A stretch of DNA of 5,412 bases from Moraxellaceae bacterium. Its GTDB lineage: Bacteria > Pseudomonadota > Gammaproteobacteria > Pseudomonadales > Moraxellaceae. The translations under genes were made by a program, and so were the position numbers. The DNA lies in contig JACMMY010000212.1 of NCBI GenBank assembly GCA_014378805.1, positions 1-5,412 of the forward strand, given 5' to 3'. Below the pieces are notes generated by a model. The model made no database searches. It saw only the letters and a list, made by a program, of their open reading frames with translations, and was not told where the DNA came from. Numbering within the stretch: the stretch's first letter is position 1; every line of letters begins with the position of its first letter. Shown here piece by piece: positions 1-4,535 of the stretch.

Positions 1-228
1 CACACCGAGTAGTAATTGCTTCTTCATGCCTTGATTGACACCGCGCACCAGCTTTTCAATCGCCTGAGGCTGATCGCCAGCTGGCGTGAAATCCGAAACC
101 AGTTCAAATGCCTGTCCACTCGCCTGCGTACCAGACAGATTCGTCCCTGTCTTTTGCGCATCCGCTTGAATTTGCGTGGCAATGTTTTTCAAATCATCGG
201 CAGAACGGGTCTTGGTCGGTTCACGCAT
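1..228 (-). CDS. uvrB: UvrB, excinuclease ABC subunit B (5' part only)
   Basis: UvrB is the DNA-damage-verifying helicase-like subunit of the UvrABC nucleotide excision repair complex in the cytoplasm. Only the first 76 codons are present; the gene leaves the window at base 1. Residues 41-76 read FELVSDFTPAGDQPQAIEKL and then end in QLLLGV, the conserved block that immediately precedes the Walker A motif (TGSGKT) in UvrB, so the ATPase site lies just outside. The ATG at 228-226 has an AGGA Shine-Dalgarno seven bases upstream, and an in-frame TAA lies further upstream, so this start is well supported. It gives about 36 residues ahead of the point where E. coli UvrB starts its homology; this leader is polar and rich in Ala, Gln and Thr. 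The gene is divergent from the aminotransferase gene. Identity is confident from the GDQP block; the role of the leader is unknown. Confidence 0.93.
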   Translation of the reverse strand, partial: MREPTKTRSADDLKNIATQIQADAQKTGTNLSGTQASGQAFELVSDFTPAGDQPQAIEKLVRGVNQGMKKQLLLGV

Positions 229-336
229 GAGATATTCCTGTAGAAGAACCAAAGTCTTTTAAAAATCAATGAATCATTAATAGGGGCTACTAATGAGTTT
301 AACACGTATAACAAACTCTCTAACTACTCACCCTAA

Positions 337-424
337 AAATAGACATGTAGGGGCTACCCTTGTGGCCGCGCGCTTTGGCTATTTCTTAGGGAGAACACAA
401 GGGTCGCCCCTACAAAATCTATTT
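337..424. repeat. Palindromic repeat element (REP/MITE-like)
   Basis: The outer arms AAATAGA (337-343) and TCTATTT (418-424) pair perfectly. After a short asymmetric bulge, 346-364 pairs with 396-414 at 18 of 19 positions; the core is GTAGGGGCTACCCTTGTG against CACAAGGGTCGCCCCTAC. The loop is about 31 bases. The GTAGGGGCGACCCTTGTG type of arm is, from memory, a sequence repeated many times in many unrelated bacterial genomes, often misannotated as small proteins containing GRTQGSPLQ-like text; that peptide does appear here in one frame. The inner part (365-395) no longer pairs well, suggesting a decayed copy. No transposase or clear target-site duplication is visible. Confidence 0.75.
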
Positions 425-489
425 CACGAACATCACAACGTTGCTCTAAACAAAATCGAAAAAACATTCATCAATCTGTCACCAAAATA

Positions 490-518
490 CCGACACTGGC
501 GCAAAAATCAGCTAAAAT
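490..518 (+). promoter_or_regulatory. Possible promoter for the aminotransferase gene
   Basis: CCGACA (490-495, four of six matches to the -35 consensus) and TAAAAT (513-518, five of six) are separated by exactly 17 bases. Transcription would begin near 525 and leave a leader of about 74 bases. The -35 is weak, so this is only the best candidate in the spacer. A second -10-like GAATAT at 545-550 has no -35 at a proper distance. Confidence 0.3.
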
Positions 519-584
519 TGTAAAGTTTTGCGAACACCCTTTTTGAATATCCGTGTCACCATCCGTTTTTACCTCCGTCCGAAT

Positions 585-590
585 AAGGAA
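585..590 (+). promoter_or_regulatory. Ribosome binding site deciding the GTG start
   Basis: AAGGAA lies eight bases ahead of the GTG at 599. No ATG is available in frame near the conserved N-terminus, and the family's homology (RLSDRVNAIKPSPT) begins three residues after this codon, so GTG is the start. Confidence 0.8.
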
Positions 591-598
591 ACCTAGCC

Positions 599-1828
599 GT
601 GGAAATCCGTCTATCTGACCGTGTCAACGCCATCAAACCCTCACCAACGCTCGCTGTGACCAATAAAGCAGCTGAATTAAAAGCGGCTGGTCGCGATATT
701 ATTGGTCTTGGTGCAGGTGAGCCAGATTTTGACACGCCTCAACATATTAAAGACGCGGCAATCCAAGCGATTAACAACGGCTTCACCAAATACACCGCCG
801 TTGACGGTACACCAAGTTTGAAAAAAGCTATTATTGCCAAATTCAAACGTGACAATAACCTCGACTATGCACCCAACCAAATTTTGGTGTCATCAGGTGG
901 CAAACAAAGTTTCTTCAACCTTGCACTCGCGTTCTTGAATGCAGGCGACGAAGTCATTATTCCTGCGCCATTTTGGGTGTCTTATCCAGACATGACCATC
1001 ATCGCAGAAGGAGTGCCTGTCATCGTCAAATGTGGCGAAGAACAACGCTTCAAAATCACTGCCGCTCAACTTGAAGCAGCGATCACGCCAAAAACTCGCC
1101 TCTTGGTCATCAACAGCCCATCGAACCCGACTGGCATGGTTTATACCAAACAAGAATTGACCGAACTCGCAGAAGTGTTGCGCCGTCATCCGCACGTCTA
1201 TATTGCATCGGACGACATGTACGAACCGATCATCTGGACAGACGAGCCATTCCATAACATCCTCAATGTTGCGCCTGATCTGTACGACCGCACATTCGTG
1301 TTGAATGGCGTGTCTAAAGCGTATGCAATGACTGGCTGGCGCATCGGTTACGCAGCAGGTCCTGCAAAAATCATCAACGCGATGAAAAACGTTCAATCAC
1401 AATCAACCAGTAACCCAGCATCAATCAGCCAAGTGGCTGCTGAAGCTGCGCTAAACGGTCCACAAGACGTGTTGAAGCCAATGGTTGAAGCATTTAAACG
1501 CCGTCACGACCTCGTTGTGAAAGGCTTGAATGAAATCAAAGGCATCACTTGCCTGCCTGCGGATGGCGCGTTCTATGCCTACGCAAGCGTACGCCCATTG
1601 ATCCGTGCTTTGGGTTTAAAATCATGCACAGAATTCTCAGAATGGTTACTTGAGAAAACTGGCGTTGCAGTTGTACCAGGTGATGCATTCGGTTTAGGCG
1701 GCTACATGCGCATTTCTTACGCAACTGCGGATGAAACCTTAGTTGAAGCACTCCGTCGCATCAAAGAAGCTGCTGATAGCATCGAAGGTGTGGATGCTGC
1801 GATTGCTTCCATACAAGCAGAAGGTTAA
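599..1828 (+). CDS. aspC: Aspartate aminotransferase, class I (subgroup Ib)
   Basis: This cytoplasmic pyridoxal-phosphate enzyme moves the amino group between aspartate/oxaloacetate and glutamate/2-oxoglutarate. The 409-residue product is the usual length for the family. Visible landmarks, assigned by analogy with the Thermus-type enzyme, are: GLGAGEPDFDTP (36-47); KYTAVDGT with Tyr65; SSGGKQ (98-103) around the cofactor phosphate; Trp126, which stacks on the ring; NPTG with Asn176; Asp205 and Tyr208 in SDDMYE; the Schiff-base Lys240 in SKAYAMTGWRIGY; and Arg371 in YMRISYA, which holds the substrate carboxylate. All key residues are present. Translation starts at GTG 599 behind AAGGAA and ends at TAA 1826. 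The symbol follows common usage for this gene in Acinetobacter; the protein belongs to the Ib branch, not the E. coli AspC (Ia) branch, so some annotators would use aatA. Substrate range (aspartate versus aromatic or prephenate amino donors) cannot be fixed from sequence alone. The gene is monocistronic, divergent from uvrB and followed by tRNA-Asn. Confidence 0.95.
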   Translation: MEIRLSDRVNAIKPSPTLAVTNKAAELKAAGRDIIGLGAGEPDFDTPQHIKDAAIQAINNGFTKYTAVDGTPSLKKAIIAKFKRDNNLDYAPNQILVSSGGKQSFFNLALAFLNAGDEVIIPAPFWVSYPDMTIIAEGVPVIVKCGEEQRFKITAAQLEAAITPKTRLLVINSPSNPTGMVYTKQELTELAEVLRRHPHVYIASDDMYEPIIWTDEPFHNILNVAPDLYDRTFVLNGVSKAYAMTGWRIGYAAGPAKIINAMKNVQSQSTSNPASISQVAAEAALNGPQDVLKPMVEAFKRRHDLVVKGLNEIKGITCLPADGAFYAYASVRPLIRALGLKSCTEFSEWLLEKTGVAVVPGDAFGLGGYMRISYATADETLVEALRRIKEAADSIEGVDAAIASIQAEG

Positions 1829-1887
1829 ATAAGTAGAAATTTTTTGATAAAAAACATCATTTACTCATCTTTTGATGACTATTTGAA

Positions 1888-1923
1888 CGGTCAAGCAGTT
1901 AAATTAAAAAAACTGCTTGACCG
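1888..1923. repeat. Perfect 13-bp inverted repeat between aminotransferase and tRNA genes
   Basis: CGGTCAAGCAGTT (1888-1900) and AACTGCTTGACCG (1911-1923) are exact reverse complements around the ten-base AT loop AAATTAAAAA. As RNA this is a stable hairpin 60 bases after the aminotransferase stop, so it may end or protect that transcript. No U-run follows on either strand, so it is not a standard intrinsic terminator. Its right arm contains the TTGACC -35 box of the tRNA promoter, so the same bases may also be a protein-binding operator. Confidence 0.75.
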
Positions 1924-1945
1924 AATCAGGCAAGATCCATAGAAT
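1899..1945 (+). promoter_or_regulatory. Strong stable-RNA-type promoter of tRNA-Asn
   Basis: TTGACC (1917-1922) and TAGAAT (1940-1945) are 17 bases apart, each matching the sigma-70 consensus at five of six positions. An A/T-rich tract (TTAAATTAAAAAAA, 1899-1912) lies just upstream, where an UP element would be. The -10 is followed by GCCGCC, a GC-rich discriminator of the kind linked to stringent control of stable RNA genes. Initiation is expected near 1952, leaving about 16 bases of leader before the mature tRNA. Confidence 0.8.
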
Positions 1946-1967
1946 GCCGCCTATCGAAACGATTCAT

Positions 1968-2043
1968 TCCCTGATAGCTCAGTTGGTAGAGCAAAGGACT
2001 GTTAATCCTTGTGTCCCTGGTTCGAGCCCAGGTCAGGGAGCCA
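1968..2043 (+). tRNA. tRNA-Asn: tRNA-Asn (anticodon GUU)
   Basis: The full cloverleaf folds. Acceptor TCCCTGA (1968-1974) pairs with TCAGGGA (2033-2039), with discriminator G2040 and an encoded CCA at 2041-2043. The D stem is GCTC/GAGC with loop AGTTGGTA. The anticodon stem is AAGGA/TCCTT with loop CTGTTAA, placing anticodon GTT at 2001-2003. The T stem is CCTGG/CCAGG with loop TTCGAGC. The anticodon reads AAC and AAU, hence asparagine. Length is 76 bases with no intron. It has its own promoter upstream and a terminator downstream, so it is a single-gene unit. No copy of its 3' end and no integrase is visible in the window, so there is no sign that it hosts an integrated element here. Confidence 0.98.
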
Positions 2044-2076
2044 TATTTGGTTCCACTACCTTCCATGGTAGACTTC

Positions 2077-2110
2077 AAACCCCTTTAGCTTAAAGCTTTA
2101 GGGGTTTTTT
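2077..2110 (+). terminator. Intrinsic terminator of tRNA-Asn
   Basis: AAACCCCT (2077-2084) pairs with AGGGGTTT (2100-2107). A small inner AGC/GCT pairing lies across a TT/TT internal loop. Six T residues follow directly (2105-2110), and more T-rich sequence lies beyond. It lies about 34 bases after the CCA end, fitting release of the tRNA precursor. Confidence 0.88.
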
Positions 2111-2167
2111 GTTGTTTTAAAAATGATAGAAAATACCGCTTAAACCTGATCTACTTATGGGTACATC

Positions 2168-2205
2168 TGTTGGTATATGTCGTACGCATAAATGAGATAC
2201 CAACA
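2168..2205. repeat. 9-bp inverted repeat of unknown role
   Basis: TGTTGGTAT (2168-2176) and ATACCAACA (2197-2205) are exact reverse complements around a 20-base loop that holds a CGTACG palindrome. Neither strand has a U-run after it, so it is not a typical terminator. It lies between two converging transcription units and may fold in read-through RNA from either side. Confidence 0.5.
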
Positions 2206-2293
2206 ATAGAAAAAACCGGCATTACCATTCTCAAAAATTAAAACATCATGCGAGTTCGTTGAAACGTCCAGGTAACAGTAACGTATACTTCAA

Positions 2294-2324
2294 ACCCACT
2301 GAGGGTACGACTCCTACTTGAGGA
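2294..2324. repeat. Pair of adjacent similar mini-palindromes
   Basis: ACCC-ACTGA-GGGT (2294-2306) and TCCT-ACTTG-AGGA (2312-2324) are two short palindromes with related sequence (CC, one base, ACT, then GAGG) spaced 18 bases apart from start to start. They are too short to be stable hairpins. They could be protein-binding half-sites or chance. Confidence 0.3.
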
Positions 2325-2395
2325 TTGTTAACTTATTTAAGGGAAGAATTAACCTTGCATCCTTTCCTCAAAAACTCTCGTAACCTCAATTTCGC

Positions 2396-2971
2396 TTAAT
2401 CCTGTTTAGTCACAATCAACTGGCTCGTATCAAAACCCTGACGTTGAGCCTCAGCGACGTATTCTTGATAGATTGCCGGCGAAATCTGCGGCGTACGCGA
2501 CAAAATCCAAAGATACTTCCGACTCGGTTCGCCAACCAATGCCGTCGTATAATTATCGTCAATTTTTAATACCCAATAAGGTGCTTTTGCTAAACCCGTC
2601 CAGCGTAACCATGATGGCAAAAAGGTCACTGACAGTTTTGCATGACTCTCATCAACAGCGGCTGCTTGACCGATGGATTGCATCGGATCGCCATTTTTCT
2701 TTTGACATTGATTATCGACTTTAATCGTTGAATCAGGATTCAAGCTATACGTTGCAGTGACATGAGCAGCGCAATGACGCTCAAAGAACATCGGTAAACG
2801 GGCAATCTCATACCAGCGACCGAGATATTTAGGCAAATCGATGGTTTTAACACTCGTAACAGGTTTAATGACTTTTGCTGAACGGGTGCTTTCGGCATAT
2901 ACCGATTGAATCGCACCTACAGAGATTAGCAAACCACTTGCGATCACTACTTTAGCTAACGTGATTTTCAT
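2396..2971 (-). CDS. blc: Blc-type bacterial lipocalin, exported
   Basis: Blc lipocalins are small beta-barrel proteins of the envelope that bind fatty acids or lysophospholipids. The 191-residue product starts with a Sec signal peptide: MKITLAK, a hydrophobic core, then a probable cut after VYA at residue 26. The lipocalin signature YLGRWYEIAR is at 49-58 with the invariant Gly51 and Trp53, followed by FERHC (63-67). VTATYSL (71-77) and the second conserved block YLWILSRTP (153-161) match E. coli Blc closely. There is no lipobox cysteine, so unlike E. coli Blc this protein should be soluble in the periplasm rather than anchored to the outer membrane. Cys67 and Cys89 are the only cysteines and could form a disulfide there. 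The start has AAGGTGAG six bases upstream. The gene is divergent from the hydrolase gene, with a palindrome between them. The bound ligand cannot be told from sequence. Confidence 0.92.
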   Translation of the reverse strand: MKITLAKVVIASGLLISVGAIQSVYAESTRSAKVIKPVTSVKTIDLPKYLGRWYEIARLPMFFERHCAAHVTATYSLNPDSTIKVDNQCQKKNGDPMQSIGQAAAVDESHAKLSVTFLPSWLRWTGLAKAPYWVLKIDDNYTTALVGEPSRKYLWILSRTPQISPAIYQEYVAEAQRQGFDTSQLIVTKQD

Positions 2972-3065
2972 TTGGCACTCACCTTAATGGATTAAAAATA
3001 TCAACCTCATCGTTTCCATGAGATCTGACAATGTATCCAGAACGTCATCATAGCTACAATTAAAA

Positions 3066-3083
3066 TATGCAATCAGTTGCATA
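3066..3083. promoter_or_regulatory. Candidate operator between divergent lipocalin and hydrolase genes
   Basis: TATGCAA (3066-3072) and TTGCATA (3077-3083) are exact reverse complements around a four-base centre, giving an 18-base dyad typical in size of a dimeric regulator site. TTGCAT in each arm could serve as a -35 in its own direction. On plus it is 17 bases from TAAAAT (3100-3105). On minus it is only 14 bases from TATGAT (3052-3047), which is short. No regulator gene is in the window, so the binding protein is unknown. Confidence 0.4.
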
Positions 3084-3105
3084 CTATAGTTGCTTTGTCT
3101 AAAAT
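3077..3105 (+). promoter_or_regulatory. Possible promoter of the hydrolase gene
   Basis: TTGCAT (3077-3082) and TAAAAT (3100-3105) are 17 bases apart. The -10 is good (five of six), but the -35 matches only TTG. Initiation near 3112 would leave about 90 bases before the ATG at 3204 and would exclude the possible upstream TTG start at 3090. Confidence 0.3.
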
Positions 3106-3203
3106 CTAAACCCAAACTGCAATCTAAATATACCGAAAAAGGCCTATACATCTGCGTTCGATTAAACGGTCTACAGCGGATAAATCACTCAGAGCAATAT
3201 ACT

Positions 3204-4304
3204 ATGGTTGAACTGCAAACAACGCTCCCTGACTCAACACATACACAACGTAAACAGCCAGAGAAACCACGGGTTTATTGTCAAGAGAATGGACACAACC
3301 GAAAAATTATTTCTAACCTTCATCAACTTAACCAAGTCTTCCGTCCAACCCCGTGGCTTTTTAATAGTCATATGCAATTGATGTTTTTGAGTGCCCGTAA
3401 GAATAATAAAGCCCAAGCCTACGATCACACTGAACTACTCACGATGAGTGACGGCGGTCAGACCGCACTTGCATGGATGGGTTATGACCTTCCCGTAACA
3501 ACACCAACGATCGTCGTTTTACATACACTGACGGGTAGTCCGCAGAGTATGCAGGAACTTGTCGTCGACCTTCATCAAACGACAGGATGGCGTATCGTTC
3601 TTTGTGTACGACGCGGCCATGCAGAAATGCCTCTGACACAGCCACAATTCAATATTTTTGGTTCTGTGCATGATCTTCATGAACAGCTCAGCGTCATTCA
3701 GGCTCGCCTGCCAGAATCAACGTTATATGGCGTGGGTTCTTCCGCGGGCTCTGGATTACTCGTTCGCTATTTAGGCGTTATGGGTCAGGAATCACGATTC
3801 CATGCGGCATTTGCGTACAGTCCCGGCTACAACACGGATACAGGTTTTGACCACGTTCATCCATTCTATAGCCGCTATATGGCCAAAAAACTACTGCGGA
3901 AATTCGTTGAACCCAATATAGGAACTATTTCTCATTTACCGACTGCCGCACGTTTACGCAGTGTACGAAACTTAAGCGAATTTAATCACCACGCATTTGA
4001 GTTTGCGGGTTATAGCAGCTATGAAAAATATGCTAATGATATTAACCCCATGAATGTCTTTACTCATATCAGCGTTCCGATGATGGTTCTTAATGCTGAA
4101 GATGATCCCGTCTGCAATATTCAGAATGTAAAGCCGTACTTAGACACTATGCGATCAATGCCTAATTTGATTCTCGTGACGACTGCTCACGGCAGTCATT
4201 GTGCGCATTACGAAGGGTGGCGCGCAAAATCTTGGGCAGCGAGACTGATCGGACAATATTTAAAGACCGTACATGAGTTATCTCTTAACCGATTGGCTGA
4301 ATGA
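3204..4304 (+). CDS. Alpha/beta-fold hydrolase resembling the YheT family
   Basis: This is a predicted cytoplasmic serine hydrolase or esterase of unknown substrate. In the 366-residue reading from ATG 3204, residues 46-58 read FRPTPWLFNSHMQ, like the P-x-W-x-x-N-x-H-x-Q block at the front of YheT proteins. A strand then leads to HTLTG (107-111), which sits at the oxyanion-hole position where relatives usually have HGLTG. RRGH is at 136-139. The nucleophile elbow GSSAG puts Ser180 as catalytic. AEDDP gives Asp300 or Asp301 as the acid, and HGSH gives His332 as the base, so the triad looks complete. The frame is open back to a TTG at 3090, but those 38 extra codons look non-conserved and lack a ribosome site. 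ATG 3204 also has a weak site, so the start is uncertain. No signal peptide or membrane segment is visible. The gene is divergent from the lipocalin gene. No clear terminator follows before the SDR gene. Confidence 0.85.
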   Translation: MVELQTTLPDSTHTQRKQPEKPRVYCQENGHNRKIISNLHQLNQVFRPTPWLFNSHMQLMFLSARKNNKAQAYDHTELLTMSDGGQTALAWMGYDLPVTTPTIVVLHTLTGSPQSMQELVVDLHQTTGWRIVLCVRRGHAEMPLTQPQFNIFGSVHDLHEQLSVIQARLPESTLYGVGSSAGSGLLVRYLGVMGQESRFHAAFAYSPGYNTDTGFDHVHPFYSRYMAKKLLRKFVEPNIGTISHLPTAARLRSVRNLSEFNHHAFEFAGYSSYEKYANDINPMNVFTHISVPMMVLNAEDDPVCNIQNVKPYLDTMRSMPNLILVTTAHGSHCAHYEGWRAKSWAARLIGQYLKTVHELSLNRLAE

Positions 4305-4354
4305 TGAGATTTTCAAACCGATCAAATCAGTAGTCATATCGATCTAAAAGTGCT

Positions 4355-4383
4355 TTGAGAAAATGTAAATTTACTCGTATAAA
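4355..4383 (+). promoter_or_regulatory. Sigma-70 promoter of the SDR gene
   Basis: TTGAGA (4355-4360) and TATAAA (4378-4383) each match the consensus at five of six positions and are exactly 17 bases apart. Initiation near 4390 would leave a long leader of about 146 bases. The promoter gives the SDR gene its own transcription, independent of the hydrolase gene that ends at 4304. Confidence 0.65.
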
Positions 4384-4397
4384 AATAGCTTTACATT
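4362..4397. promoter_or_regulatory. Candidate operator overlapping the SDR promoter
   Basis: GTAAATTTAC (4365-4374) is a perfect 10-base palindrome lying wholly in the 17-base spacer between -35 and -10. In addition AATGTAAA (4362-4369) and TTTACATT (4390-4397) are exact reverse complements that bracket the -10 and the start site. Together there are three GTAAA/TTTAC half-sites, an arrangement suited to a repressor that blocks polymerase. The cognate regulator is not in the window. Confidence 0.45.
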
Positions 4398-4426
4398 GAA
4401 AATACCAATCGATTTTGTGAAGCGAA

Positions 4427-4458
4427 GTCAATCAAAAATGAGTAAGATTGACCGTCAA
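4427..4458. repeat. Overlapping inverted repeats in the SDR leader
   Basis: GTCAATC (4427-4433) and GATTGAC (4446-4452) are exact reverse complements around a 12-base A-rich loop. TTGAC-C-GTCAA (4448-4458) is a second palindrome sharing the right arm. The two pairings exclude each other in RNA. The loop contains an ATG (4439) opening an eight-codon frame without a ribosome site. The role is unknown: leader RNA switch, operator, or chance. Confidence 0.4.
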
Positions 4459-4535
4459 AGCTAAAGCCATGCATTAGCAATCAAGACTTTAATCTAAATG
4501 ATTATTTAAGTTTTAAAGAGTTCAAGGAAAACAAG

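Larger units (their letters stand above)
229..598. other. Divergent uvrB/aminotransferase spacer
   Basis: This 370-base stretch separates two divergent genes and must hold both promoters. It contains a large imperfect palindrome at 337-424 and a 10-base partial copy of its arm (TAGGGGCTAC) at 281-290. A small AT-rich hairpin spans 275-295 (eight of nine pairs, GGG loop). A 76-codon open frame at 293-523 overlaps the palindrome, but it has no convincing ribosome site and its middle is just the translation of the repeat, so I do not call it a gene. I could not find a convincing uvrB promoter. Confidence 0.7.
2111..2395. other. Gene-free spacer between the tRNA terminator and the lipocalin 3' end
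   Basis: These 285 bases hold no convincing gene on either strand. They contain a 9-bp inverted repeat at 2168-2205 and two adjacent mini-palindromes at 2294-2324. I see no clear U-tailed terminator for the lipocalin gene, which ends at 2396 on the minus strand. Confidence 0.6.

Noticed and set aside
16..243. 75-codon plus-strand open frame at the left end
   Set aside because: It lies antisense over the well-supported uvrB coding region and has no family features.
293..523. 76-codon plus-strand open frame in the uvrB/aspC spacer
   Set aside because: Its middle is the translation of the palindromic repeat (GRTQGSPLQ-type text), it has no ribosome site, and it matches no protein family I know.
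893..1396. 167-codon minus-strand open frame inside the aminotransferase gene
   Set aside because: It is a shadow frame. The plus-strand frame carries every catalytic motif of the enzyme, while this one has no recognisable domain and no ribosome site.
1840..1854. TTTTTTGATAAAAAA after the aminotransferase stop as a terminator
   Set aside because: A pure A/T pairing with no GC stem cannot act as an intrinsic terminator.
1968..2043. tRNA-Asn as an attachment site for an integrated element
   Set aside because: There is no repeated 3' tRNA segment, no integrase and no mobile genes nearby. The terminator follows the tRNA directly and ordinary genes come after.
3090..3203. Upstream TTG start extending the hydrolase by 38 residues
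   Set aside because: No ribosome site precedes the TTG, the extension looks unlike coding sequence of the family, and the possible promoter at 3077-3105 lies within it. ATG 3204 is preferred, though not certain.
4448..4476. TTGACC at 4448 as a second SDR promoter
   Set aside because: The sequence 17 bases downstream (GCATTA) is a poor -10, while the 4355-4383 pair is much better.
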